Source: Anas platyrhynchos (Eukaryota > Chordata > Aves > Anseriformes > Anatidae). From it: a DNA stretch of 64,000 nucleotides. The translations under genes and the position numbers were made by a program. Positions 1 through 10,654 of the stretch are shown here, piece by piece. Within the stretch, counting starts at the first letter, position 1, and the number at the start of each line of letters is the position of its first letter. The DNA lies in NCBI RefSeq assembly GCF_047663525.1, contig NC_092616.1:4315501-4379500 (forward strand), read 5' to 3'. Below the pieces are notes generated by a model. That model saw nothing but the letters and a program-made list of their open reading frames with translations. It did not search any database and had not been told where the DNA came from.

Positions 1-78
1 AACAGATAATCAGGTTCTTTTGGATTGCCGGTGATAGTGACTATCTGCAAAAGCAAGCTAGTATGCATGAAATACACA

Positions 79-209
79 GGTGTTATAGGTGTTACAGATG
101 TTACAGGTGTTATAGGTGTTACAGTTGTTACAGATGTTATAGATGTTATAGATGTTATAGATGTTATAAGTGTTACAGATGTTATAGGTGTTACAGGTGT
201 TACAGGTGC
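79..209. repeat. 9-bp minisatellite
   Basis: About fourteen tandem 9-bp units alternate between GGTGTTACA-like and GATGTTATA-like forms. Because the unit is a multiple of three, both strands stay open and give repetitive peptides (VIDVID-like on plus). I treat those as artefacts, not proteins. The array borders the possible LTR relic that follows. Confidence 0.85.
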
Positions 210-640
210 GCAGCCTAGAAATAAACGCGTTAAAAGGATCAAAGACTCTATAGAGATTTATAAGCAAATATTCAGATCTCACCCAAAGGCGTCCCAATGG
301 GGGGGGAAGAGAGGCTCAGCCCGTCGACTGATCCCAGGAGTCAGGAGGTCCTAAGGATGCTGTATGTCCTCGGGATGGTATCTCCCCTGACGGTGGTATC
401 TTCCCTGCCATCCCCTCTCTCTTGGGCCAATTTATATTATTTTCTATCTTTTAGGTGGAGCTTGAGTGGCTCTAGTCAAGCATATCTTAGTTATGATTGG
501 TGTAAAGTTTTCCCGTCTCCGTTTAAAGTAATAGGCTCCGAGAAATTCAGAGCGCATGCTCAGTGAGGGGTGGTCGCACCTTGGAGGCGGGTAGCTTTTG
601 GGATGGAGGTGTGTTTTGGTATTATAATGATATTATAATG
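210..640 (-). mobile_element. Possible old LTR-like relic
   Basis: Read on the minus strand this stretch has an LTR-like layout: a TATAAATTGGCC-type box near 430, then a GC-rich part, then T-rich sequence leading into the minisatellite. No internal retroviral genes, primer-binding site or target duplication were recognised, so the family is unknown. It could equally be ordinary intergenic DNA. If it is an element, it is a broken fossil. Confidence 0.25.
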
Positions 641-1196
641 AGCAAAAAGAACACTAGGGTACAGCATTTGTCAAAACATGACAGGTCTTTGGCTTAGGGT
701 GGCAAAAAGTGCAGCTTTGTGCACAAGAACAATCGAGGCCCCACCTGATTACAGAGCCTAGCCGTGGTGTCTCCACTCCACTCCACGCTCCGTGGTGTTC
801 CTTAGGGCTAGCACACCAAGTTTCCCCAGCGCGATAGCATCTAAGGTTGGGAGCCTAGGGAATGCTCAGATAATGCAGTTATGCCCTACCCTGAAAGCCT
901 CTTCAATGCTGTACCTTTCCGTTCAAAACGTGAATGTTAGTTTTATTTTCCTAGTTACTTCAGGCATTTACACCACAATGGGCCTACTTAATGAAATGTC
1001 CATAAAATGTTCAATGATTCCATTTAGTCCATGAATTGGGTTCTATCCGTTGTTGTGACCCCAAAGGACAGGAGAAGACATACGTTACATGGAGTGATAG
1101 GGCACCAATGCCAGCTCAGGTTAGGTCACTGCTGCACTTGCACTGCTCCTTGTGAGGCTCCTCTGCTATTGGTTCGAGTGGTACCTCCTACAGAAC
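641..1196. other. Non-coding stretch, no gene recognised
   Basis: No reading frame here resembles a known protein. The sequence is mixed AT-rich DNA with short open frames only. Nothing else was recognised. Confidence 0.5.
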
Positions 1197-1243
1197 ATGG
1201 CTGTGTGGTGCTTATCTGCCTGCTGGGTTAAACCACAGCACAG
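1197..1243 (+). mobile_element. Fragment of a solo-LTR 3' end
   Basis: The segment running from TGTGTGGTGCTTATCTGCC to the AACCACAGCA end matches the last ~45 bases of the LTR family seen whole at 6493-7028 and, inverted, at 42567-43111. The rest of the LTR is not next to it. It is a short fossil remnant. Confidence 0.4.
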
Positions 1244-2315
1244 ACCAGGCCGCAAAATCTGACATTGCAAATGAGCTCCACCCTTCACCCCTGCCCCAGA
1301 CTGGGCTCATCCACCGGCCACAGCCCTTTAGAGGTGTACTTGTTCCAACACAGCCTTATTCAGGAGTCTTATTCCCTTCGGAGCTTTACCTACTGTGTCA
1401 TGGAATTACCAGCAGCCACGGATGCTTGCAGGTATACCTTCTGTGTTGTACACTTATCCATGTGCCACATTCTCTTCAGAGGTGTACCTGCTCTAGTGTG
1501 GCCTTTTCCATCGCAGAAGGATGATGAGGAGTTCTGGGCTGCAATGCAGAGATTCAGTGCAGAGATGATTCAGGCGAATATAGGTCTGGGATATATTGGC
1601 TGATAGAGGACCAACAGGGTCAGGCTTTGGAAGAAGCCTGATTAGTTGTGGGGAAACCACTGGTATTGGTAAATACTCAGAAAAACACAGGGATGTATTT
1701 CAAGCCACAGCCAGTAAGGATGGAGAGAAGTTAGGACAGCTTTGGCAGTCATCAGGCCAGACTGAACTGAGAATGTGAGTGTATGGTAAAAGTCTGCAGG
1801 GATGCAAGCACAGGTAGAGGAAAATGTAGGACAGGCTGTGGAGGGGGATGACAACGGGCCATTTGGGGCTGGAGCCCCCCCAGTGGAATAGATGACCTCA
1901 GGGCTACAGCTGCAGCCTCTTCCACTAAGGCCCACCAGAGGACACTGGTCCCTTACAGCCCCAGGGCCTTGTTACCTCCTCAACCCCACAGAGCCTGGCA
2001 AGTGTCCTACCAGTGTCCTACACTCGGAATTGCACACCCCACATCACACTGCCCCTGCCAGAGCCCCAAGCAGCCCAGGACATGCAGGATCCCCCTTCCC
2101 AGGGGATGTGCTCAGGCCTTGGCCATCCCCCTTGGTTGAACACATCAAGGGCTTTCAGAGCCACCTCCCTACTTGATTTTCCACCTGTAACCAGTGCCTC
2201 TGATTTCCTCCTCCACCGTCTCCCAGGGACGGGCACCTTGTCTCCTTGTTGCCCTCGTGGCCTCTTCTGGGATGGCCCTCAGTGGGGCTGGCCAAGACCC
2301 TTAGACGTTTGCAGG
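1244..2315. other. Non-coding DNA with a degenerate internal repeat
   Basis: Between about 1290 and 1510 the motif GAGGTGTACCTGCTC recurs in diverged form at a spacing of roughly 70-90 bases, as in the internally repetitive LTRs of birds, but no LTR ends are visible. Sequence from about 1700 to 2315 has weak similarity to 62.2-63.4 kb. No gene was recognised; the 183-residue frame at 2013-2564 has no recognisable domain and is probably chance. Confidence 0.4.
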
Positions 2316-2770
2316 CTTGCTTCTGTCTTTTACTTCTTGAGAGTCTTGCTCAAGCTTTCAGGATCTGCAGTTCAGGAACCTGGCAGCAGAGGGCGAATGT
2401 ACATGCAAAACTCCCTCACAAGCCAAGGCTCTGGGCATAAATCTTCCAAGTCTTCAATTCTTATGGGGTTCATCAGGGAGATGCCAGGAGTCTCCTTAAA
2501 GGGACAGACTTCAAGAATAATACAAACTATAGGAAAGGATTTCTTCTTTCTGCTATTTCTTTAGTTGTCTGCCTACAGTTAAAGTGATATCAACAATCTC
2601 CAAGTGGTATTGATCCTGAATGTTTGCTAAGGGATTCTGAGCATGCAGGGAAATCAAGACCTTTTCTGCCAGGCACTCTATGCACAGTCTTCATCCCTAC
2701 TCCTCAGCCTCACCCTTTCTCTCATCAGCCTCCTGGGACTGACAGCAGCTGTGATAAGCTCTGAGATTTT
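2316..2770 (+). repeat. Duplicated intergenic segment, copy 1
   Basis: This ~450-base stretch matches 19512-19960 nearly base for base, including the shared landmark GGATCTGCAGTTCAGGAAC. A more diverged third copy appears at about 63470-64000. At the second site it lies just 3' of the OR10-like gene. No OR frame follows here. It is non-coding as far as can be seen. Confidence 0.8.
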
Positions 2771-3339
2771 TCCACTAGCATTTCATCGGAATGTTTTACA
2801 GCCCCTTGGCACCAATTTCCATCTGCTTTCCTCAGAGAATAAGCTACATGCAGGCACTAAATGTAACGTCTTAATTGACAGCATTGAAAAATAAAAGACA
2901 CAGTCCAGTAAAAAATAAAAGACACTCTTCAGCTCTATATTAAGCCCTCTATTCAGCTCTATTGATTTACGGAAGGAAGCCAAGAGACAAAACAAATGAA
3001 ATGCACTATTTTTCAGAATTTTTAGGCTTGTCTATGAATTCTCACCCAAATTTGCACACATTTTCCCAAACATGTTCCTTGCAAAACATTAAATAGAGCA
3101 ACTGTGTTCCCAGGACATGCGTGTATTGGCACATTGCACATCTCCACCTCAGATCTAAATGGAGCAGAGAACAATGAAGGTTAGAGGGGCTGGATAGATC
3201 CTGCCTTTAGCTCTTTGCTGTCGACCCATGGCCACACCTGATAGGACATCCCTTTCGTCCTTCCTCTTTATGAGCTGGCCAAATCTTTATGGGGTGTACA
3301 GTTGCATAGCACCATGGCTCTCCATGTGCCAGACTCCAA

Positions 3340-4590
3340 GCAATACCCAGAAACCCAGAGCACAGCCTTAGAAAGAGGCCCAGAGCAGAACTGAGGAAGG
3401 CAAATGTGACTCCTATCTTGCATAAAGGCAAGACAGAGGTCCCAGGGAACTAGAGGCCAGAAAGCCTTTCCTCAGATTGTGGGAAGGTGATGGAGCAGAT
3501 AATCCTGCAAAGCATTTCCAAGCACATGGAGGATAACAAAGTGATCAGGAGTGGTCAGCATGGATTCACCAAGGGTTTGTTGAGACTTAACCACTTGATA
3601 AACTTCTCCAATGAAAAAACTGCCTTGGTAAATGAGGGGAGAGCAGGGGATGCTTTCTGCCTTGTCTTCAGAAAGGTTTTTCACATGTTTCCCATAAGAT
3701 CCTGATAGAGAAGCTGATGAAGTCCAGGCAGAATGAGGAGGCAGTGAGGTGGACTGGAAAGTTCCTGCACAGCTGGGCTCATAGTCCTGTGGCATGTAGT
3801 CTAGTTGGAAGTCAGTCACAAGGAGGACACTGTAGGGGCAATATTGGGACCTATCCTGTCCATTAAAACCTCAGCCATTCTTTAATTTTGTGATCCTGTG
3901 TGGATGATATGGACTGGAATTTTGATAAACATCTGGGTTCAGAGGGTGGTTACCAGATATACACACTCTAGCTGGAGGTCTTTCAGTACTGTGCAAATAG
4001 GGAGTCAATACTAGACCAATATTATTTAACAAGTTTATTCATGACTTGTACAATGGGACAAGTTGGCAGATGATATGAATCTGAGGGCAGTGGCTGACAC
4101 ACAAGATGGTTTTGCTGTCATTCTGAGGGACCTCGCAGCCAAAACTGGGCAAAGATGAATTGCATGAAATTCAACAAAGTGAAATGCTCCTGCAGGAATA
4201 ACATTATTCACCAAGACATTGCTTGGGGCCAACCAGCTAGAAATCAGCTTGGGAGAGAAGGACCTGGGTTTTCTGGTGGTCAGTGAGATGGACGGGTGCC
4301 AGCCATGTGGAATTACATCAAAGAAGGCCACCAGCACCTTGGGCTTCATTATTACAAACCTTGCCAGTACATTCAAGGAGTTGGTCCTTCCTCTCTACTG
4401 ACCTCTGCTGAGACCAAACCCAGTGTGCAGTGTCCATTTCTGGGCTTCCCTGTGCATGAAAGACCTGGACGTAGTGCAGTAAGTCCAGTAAATGACACAA
4501 AGATCATTGAGGGACTGGAGAGTCTTCAGATGAGGAGAGGCTGAGAGAGCTGGAGTGTTGAGCCTGGAGAAGAGAAGGCAAGGGGGAGAT
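3340..4590 (+). mobile_element. Old CR1 LINE, 5' part of a split element
   Basis: Diverged remains of the CR1 reverse-transcriptase region can be followed on the plus strand. An example is the part encoding NKVIRSGQHGFTKG (about 3537-3578), which corresponds to the ...[14 protein letters not shown] block of the intact copy at 10.7-12.4 kb. The frame is broken many times. The element stops at about 4590, where an opposite-orientation CR1 begins, and resumes at 5136. It is 5' truncated. Confidence 0.75.
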
Positions 4591-4596
4591 TTTTAC

Positions 4597-5135
4597 TAAA
4601 GAAGCACAGAACAGCCGAGGTTGGAAGGGACCACTGAAGATTGTTTAGTCTAATCTCCCTGCCAAGCAGGATCACCTAGAGCACATTGTGCAGGATGACA
4701 TTCAGGTGGATTCTGAATATCTCCAGCAAAGGAGACTCCACAACCTCTCTGGGCAACCTGTTCCAGTGTTTTGTCACCCTCCCAGTAAAGAAGTGTTCTC
4801 TCATATTCAGACTGAACTTCCTGTACTCCAGTTAGTGCCCCACTGCCTGAAGTCCTGTAGCTGGGCACAACTGAAAAAATCTGGTTCCATCCTCTCGACA
4901 CCCTTCCCTCAGATATTTATACCCATTGATGAGGTCTCCCTTCAGTCTTCTCTCTTCCAGGCCAAACAGGCCCAGCTCTCTCAGCCTGTCTTTGTATGAC
5001 AGGTGCTCCTCATCCTCTTTGTAGACCTCCTCTGGACTAGCTCCAGCAGTTCCATGTCCCTCTTGTACTGGGGAGCCCAGAATTGGACACAATACTCCAG
5101 GTGTGGCCACATTTGGTGAAGACATGATGGGAGGA
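4597..5135 (-). mobile_element. CR1 LINE 3' fragment nested in an older CR1
   Basis: Reading minus, this is the 3' part of a CR1. In plus orientation it starts with the reversed 3' terminus (ACAGCCGAGGTTGGAAGGGACC) and runs through the reversed CAACCTCTCTGGGCAACCTG block. It separates two halves of a plus-strand CR1, so it inserted after that copy. No coding capacity remains. Confidence 0.75.
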
Positions 5136-5446
5136 ATTAAGACAAAGAAGCCTGACTCTTTTCTGAAGTGCCCATTGACAGGATAAGAGGCAATGGGCAC
5201 CAAAGGAAACATTGATAAAACCTCCTGGAAACAGGAAAGCTCTTCTGTACTGTGAAGTGGGTTGATGAGTGGCACAGGTTCCTCAGAGAAGTTGTGGAGC
5301 CAACATACCTGGAGATATTCAGAACGTGTCTGGACATGGACATGGTCCTGGACAACCTGCTCAAGCTGGCCCTGCTTGAGCAATGGGGTTGGCCTAGGCA
5401 ATCTCCAGAGCTCCCTTCCAACCTCAAACATTCTGTAGTTCTGTGA
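5136..5446 (+). mobile_element. Old CR1 LINE, 3' part of the split element
   Basis: The 3' end of the plus-strand CR1 interrupted at 4590 resumes here. The text from GGCACAGGTTCCTCAGAGAAG to CTTCCAACCTCAAACATTC and the final TTCTGTAGTTCTGTGAT tail match a CR1 3' end. Confidence 0.75.
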
Positions 5447-6492
5447 TAGCTGGCAGCGTTTCTGAAAACTTTTCTGTGCTACCTCAAACCAGTCTGAGTC
5501 CTGGTGCCCATAGAACAGAGCTTGCTTTTAGGATGACTTAACTCACTAGGTAACCCTGATGAACAGAGATTACAAAAGCACGCACTGTCTCAGCCCACAG
5601 CAGTGTTCCCAGGTCCTGAGTCCACTGAACAGCTCCTTCTTCCTTGAGGATTATGAGCCGGAAGGAACCTGTGGAGGTCTGTACCTTGGCCTGGCCTCAG
5701 CTGGGATAACTTGAGAGTTCGATCACATCGGTCAGTTCTTGGTTCACCTCTCGTGTTCAGATGTGGTATTTTTCCTTAACCTCTTTTGAAATTTCTTTTT
5801 CTACCTTTCCTCCTCATTGTCTTTTGTCTTTTCTGCCCCTCCTTGTGCCCAGCCTGATCACCATATGTACTGAGACCAAGGGCAGTCACAGTCTGCTCTT
5901 GAAGTGCTGCCTCACCAGGATTCTCTGGGACTGTGCAGGCAGGCTGTGACGGCCTGCTCCAAAAGAAGACACATTGCTTGAGATCAGGGAAGATTACAGA
6001 GAAAAACCCAACACCTAGTGCAGAGGGACAGTGGCAGTAATTGTAGGCTGATATGGGGCCGTGGCCTGAACCAGGGCATGGGCGACAGGGCTGGTCATTT
6101 CCCAGTGCAGACAGATCCCAGCAGGAGGAAGGACCCAGACATTTCCAAGACCAGCTCCCTCCTGGGCAGTGCTGAATAGTGGTGCTGCTCTGCAGAGCAA
6201 GTGGGCTGTGGTTTATCTCTGGACCAGATGGTGGTACTTCACTAAGGATGACATTGGTCATTGCCAGCTCCCCCTCCCTGTGCCTGCTGGGTTCCACTCT
6301 CCCCTCTGGGGCTGCACAGTCCTTGCTTACCTGGAAATAATTCAGTTTAGAACTCAGTTTAAACATACAGATGCATTGATTTATTGTTTTTGTCTTTGGG
6401 GACCCCACCTTGTGTGATCTGTCACTTTGTGGGACCTGTTGGGTATGCGCACGCTGGGTATGTTATGCAGTAACCATTCACCATCTCCACTG
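5447..6492. other. Non-coding stretch, no gene recognised
   Basis: Open frames on both strands (the longest is 210 codons, minus, 5776-6408) have low-complexity Pro/Ser-rich translations without a recognisable domain. I see no exon structure or known repeat. Confidence 0.5.
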
Positions 6493-7028
6493 TGTCCTAA
6501 TTTCGGCTAGGATAGAGTTAATTTTTCTCCTAGTAGCTGGTAAGGTGCTGTGTTTGGGATTTAGGATGAGAACAATGTTGATAACACATTGATGTTTTAA
6601 CTGATGCAGGGCACTGCTTACACTAAGCCAAGGACTTTTCAGCTTCTGGCTCTGTCCTGGGAGGGGACAGAACCAGGCTGACCCAAACTGGCCAAAGGGA
6701 TATTCCATACCATCTGATGTTATGCTGAGCAATTAATACGGGAGGGTCTGGCCGGGGTGGAGGGACCGGCTGCTCAGGTATAGGCTGGGCATCACTCTGC
6801 AGGTGGTGAGCAACTGCATTGTGCATCACTTGTTTTGTAGACATCATTATTAGTAGTACTAGTATCAGTACTATTATTTTTCTTTCTTTTCGATCCTAAT
6901 AACATGTCTTTTTCTCAACCCACAGGTTTATTTTTTTTCCAATTCTCTCTCCCATCCCAGAGAGGAAGTGGGGAGGGTGAGCGAATGGCTGTGTGGTGCT
7001 TAGCTGACAGGCAGGTTAAACCATAACA
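6493..7028 (+). mobile_element. Solo LTR, avian ERVL-like family 1
   Basis: Begins TGTCCTAATTTCGGCTAGG and ends GGTTAAACCATAACA, the same ends as the inverted copy at 42567-43111, which has a 5-bp target duplication. Shared internal landmarks include CAAGGACTTTTCAGCTTC. No internal retroviral region is attached, so this is a solo LTR fossil. I could not see a matching target duplication here. Confidence 0.75.
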
Positions 7029-7189
7029 GTCCTTTGTCACAGTCCACTGTCACTAGACACAACCAGGAGCTATTTGGTCTTGCACCCAAGGAGAAACAGC
7101 AAGTATTTAGGCCTATTTCTGGCACCATCCTTGAAGGAAGAGCCCAGCCTTCAGGCAGGACTCTGGGGAGCTTGCATTTTGTTACAGAG

Positions 7190-7992
7190 ATGCTATGGGG
7201 CCCATGAGAACCCAATGAGGTTCAACAAGGCCAAGTGCAAGGTGTTGCACTTGGACTTGGGCAATCCCACGTATTTATATAGACTGGGCAAAGAAGAACT
7301 TGAGAACGACTTGGGGATCCTGCTGGATGAGAAGCTGCACATGAGCCAGCAGCATGCGCTTGTTGCCTGGAAGGCCAACTCTGTCCTGGGCTGCATTAAA
7401 AAGGAGTGGCCAGGAGGGAGAGGGAGGTGACTGTCCCACTCTACTCTGCTCTTGTGAGACCCCACCTGGAATACTGCGTACAGGCCTGAGGCCCCCAGCA
7501 CAAGAAGGACGTGGAGCTCTTGGAACGGATCCAGAGGAGGGCACTCAGATGATCAGAGGGCTGGAGCATCTCCCCTATGCAAAAAGGTTGAAGGAAGTGG
7601 TCTTGTTTAGCTTGGAGAAGAGAAGGCTCTGCTAAGACCTCATTGCAGCCTTCCAGTACTTGAAGGGAGTGTATAAACAGGAGGGGGAAATGCCTGTTCA
7701 TATGTGTTGGTAGTGATTGAACAAGGGGGAATGGTTTTAAAGTAAGACAGGGGAGGTTTAGACTAGAAATTAGGAGATCTTTTTTCACTCAGAGGGTGTT
7801 GAGGCACTGGAACATGTTGTCCGGAGAGGTTGTGGATGCCCCATCCCTGGAGGCATTCAAGGCCTTGCTGTATGTGGCTCTGGGCATCCTGCTCTGATGG
7901 TTGGCAACCCTTCCCAGAGCAGGGGGGTTGAAAGTAGGTGATTTTTAAGGTCCTTTTCAACCCAGGACATTCCATGATTCTATGATTCTATG
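7190..7992 (+). mobile_element. CR1 LINE, 5'-truncated
   Basis: The translated text at 7210-7420 ([16 protein letters not shown], then [31 protein letters not shown]) is the C-terminal part of the CR1 reverse transcriptase. The element then runs to the typical CCATGATTCTATGATTCTATG tail. The reading frame is broken several times. It is a medium-age, 3'-only copy. Confidence 0.85.
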
Positions 7993-10640
7993 CCTTTCCT
8001 CCTAGAGACAGATCCCAAAGAGGCATCACCTCCCAGGGAAACCTGTTCCTGGATTGTCCCCCATAGCAAGGAGGCATGCCTAGAGAAGCCCTAGGGATAT
8101 GGGCGTCCCTAGCATCAGGACCCAGCAGTCCTGGCTGCCACATTGTCCCCTCAGGTCAGAGGGACACTCAGGCAGGGCTCTCACAGTAGCCAACAGCCTT
8201 CTCCAGCTGTCGTGGTTCCACTCGAGTGGGCAGCCGAGCTCCACCACAGCCGCTCTCTCACTCCCCCTCCTCAAAGAGGAATGGGGAGAAAATATGTGAA
8301 AAGGGCTCAAGGATTGAGATAAGGACAAGAAAATCACGCAATAATTAGTGTAACGGGCAAACCAGACTCAGCATAAGAAGACAGATACTAAGATTTATTG
8401 CTCATTACTAACAAGCTAGAGAAGTGAGAAACAAATGAAAGAAACCAAAAGCACCTTCCCCCCCATCCACCCTCTTCCACCTCCACCCCCCGAGCAGCGC
8501 AGGGGAACGGGGGAATGGGGGTTATGGTCAGTCTACAGCACTTCTTCTCTGCCACTCTTTCTCGGTCACTCTCGTCCCCTGTGCTGTGGGGTCCCATGCA
8601 CGGGATGCAGTCCTTGATGAACTGATCCGGCGTGGGCTTCCCACAGGCAGCAGCTCTTCCAGAACTGCTCCAGATATGGGTCCGTACCACGGGCTCCATC
8701 CCTCAGGAGAAAACTGCTCCAACCTGGCTCCCCTACGGGCAGCAGCTCCTGCCAGATCACCTGCTCCTGCATGGTCTCCTCTCCACGGGCTACAGGTCCG
8801 GCCTGGAATCTGCTCTGGCAGGGGTCTTCCACAGGCGGCAGCCTCCATCGGTGCAGGTCCACCTGCTCCACCGTGGTCTCCTCCACGGGCTGCAGCATGG
8901 AACTCTGCTCCACCGTGGTACTCCATGGGCTGCAGGGGGACATCCTGCTTCACCATGGTCCTCACCACAGGCCGCAGGGGACTTCTGCTCCGGCACCTGG
9001 AGCACCTCTCCCCCTCCTTCTACACTGAACTTGGCACCTGCAAGGCTGTTTCTCACTCCCTTGACTCTCCCGGCTGCTGTGTGGCGCAGCGTTTTTTCCC
9101 TGTCTTAAATATGCTCTCACAGAGGCGCAAAACAACATCGCTTATTGGCTCAGATCTGGAAAACAATGGGGCCCTTCCCAAACACGGGGCGGCTTCTAGA
9201 TCTTTCTCACAGAAACCACCCCTATGGCCCCCTGCTACCAAAACCTTGCCATGTAAACCCACTACACCAGCCTCCCACCAAAGCCCAGAAATTGCAGCTT
9301 TGGATAGCTGACAGCTTTTGAGACGCATCTTGGAAAGGGGCTCCTGACACCCTCACCTTCGGAGGAGAGCTGCAGGAGCACTGGGAACAGGGAAGTCAGG
9401 CCAGAGGCAACGGTCACCCTCCAGCAGCCCTCCATCTCGTTTGCTGCTGGCCCTCAGCTCAGGACAAGGGATGCCCACCCTGGCTCTTCAACCACAGCTC
9501 CTCTGCAAGGTGCCCCTGCTCCTCTGCCCGTCAGCGAGGGTCGCCCAGTGCAAACTTGCTGCCTGCTGACCCCACTCCTGGCCACAGAAGGACAGCGCTG
9601 GGGAGCACCCAAGCAGTGCCCAGCAGGGACCAGGCCTTGCAGGGAAGTGCCGGCACTGCCGCTGCTCCAGTGACGATATCCTGGTGATGCAGTGCACCCC
9701 CTGTGACATCAGCACGTGACATTTGAAGGCCTGTGAGGTCAGCAGCAAGGAGATGGCACAGCCTAGGAGAGACATGAGAGATTTCCCTTCTTGTCCTGAG
9801 AAACATCCGCTTCCCTTCTGCCCAGTTTTTTTCGGGATCAGGAACAGATCAGGGACATCTCCAAATGGTGGCAAAGGCCATGGAGCAAAGGAAGTGGAGC
9901 CTTGGAGAAATCACTACTGCCCCCTTATACCAACATGCTTCTGCTGTTGGGAGCCCTCCCACGATGGTTGGGTTTGAGGCTTGTCCTGGGGCTTGGATTT
10001 TTCAAAAGACGGGAGCAAAGGCACCTGGGATGGAACAGCCCCTCGGTGTGCCTGAACTCTTCACTGCATAGAACTCACTTCTGAAAGAAGGATGGGTTTT
10101 ACAGAGTGAATTGGGTTACATACCAGGGCCTCAGCACCATCCCCCAGTCTGCCATGCAGGAGGCAGAGGTGGTACACGAGGGAAGGGCAGACGTACCCTC
10201 AACATGTCATGATGAGAGAGAGGAGTAGGGCAGACAAAAAGGGGAGTGGGGAGAACGGTCTAGGATGGATGCCAGGCTCTCCTGTAGGCTGCCACAGCCT
10301 CCCCACAGTGCACAGCTTTGGACCTTCAGAGGAGGTGGAGACCACAGAAGGGGCTGAGGTGGAGGGGCAGCCTGCCCCTTGCAGCTGGGCTGCCAGATCT
10401 GCCTGCAGGAGACCACTTGTGTCTCTGTGTTCACGGTGGAGGAGGAACCCATCCTGATTTAGGATCTAAACTCTCTCGTTTCAGGAGACCTGTGGCATGC
10501 TGAAGGCAGGACTACAGCCCCTGACCGTACTGCACACAGATGTACCTGGTCCCGTGTCAGCTGGACCATGTCAAGTGGGCTGCAGGGAAAGACAAGAGCG
10601 ACCATGTGCAGCGCTGGGTGTAGGTCTGTCCATGAAAGCT
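7993..10640 (+). repeat. Paralogous non-coding segment (copy C of the spacer)
   Basis: Sequence on both sides of the LTR at 8208-9266 matches 35226-36400 (copy A) and 52730-53700 (copy B). Examples are the block beginning GGAGAGCTGCAGGAGCAC at 9364 and the run GGACCAGGCCTTGCAGGGAAG at 9627. It is GC-rich and gives many chance open frames. No gene was recognised. It places the 8-18 kb region in the same duplication family as blocks A and B. Confidence 0.75.
8208..9266 (-). mobile_element. Solo LTR, avian ERVL-like family 2
   Basis: This 1059-base LTR lies in minus orientation. Its 5' end reads TGTAGTGGGTTTACATGGC on the minus strand. Both flanks carry the 5-bp duplication CCAGC (8203-8207 and 9267-9271), the size expected for ERVL-class insertions. 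The middle consists of imperfect ~60-base repeats built around CCATGGGCTGCAG / CTGGAGCAG-type text, which makes long but meaningless open frames. No internal retroviral genes are present: a solo-LTR fossil. Confidence 0.85.
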
Positions 10641-10654
10641 CATCTCTTTCCAGG

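Noticed and set aside
8528-9328. Several long overlapping open frames on both strands, up to 241 codons
   Set aside because: They lie in the internally repetitive solo LTR at 8208-9266 and its edge. The repeats lack stops in several frames at once, and no protein family is recognisable.
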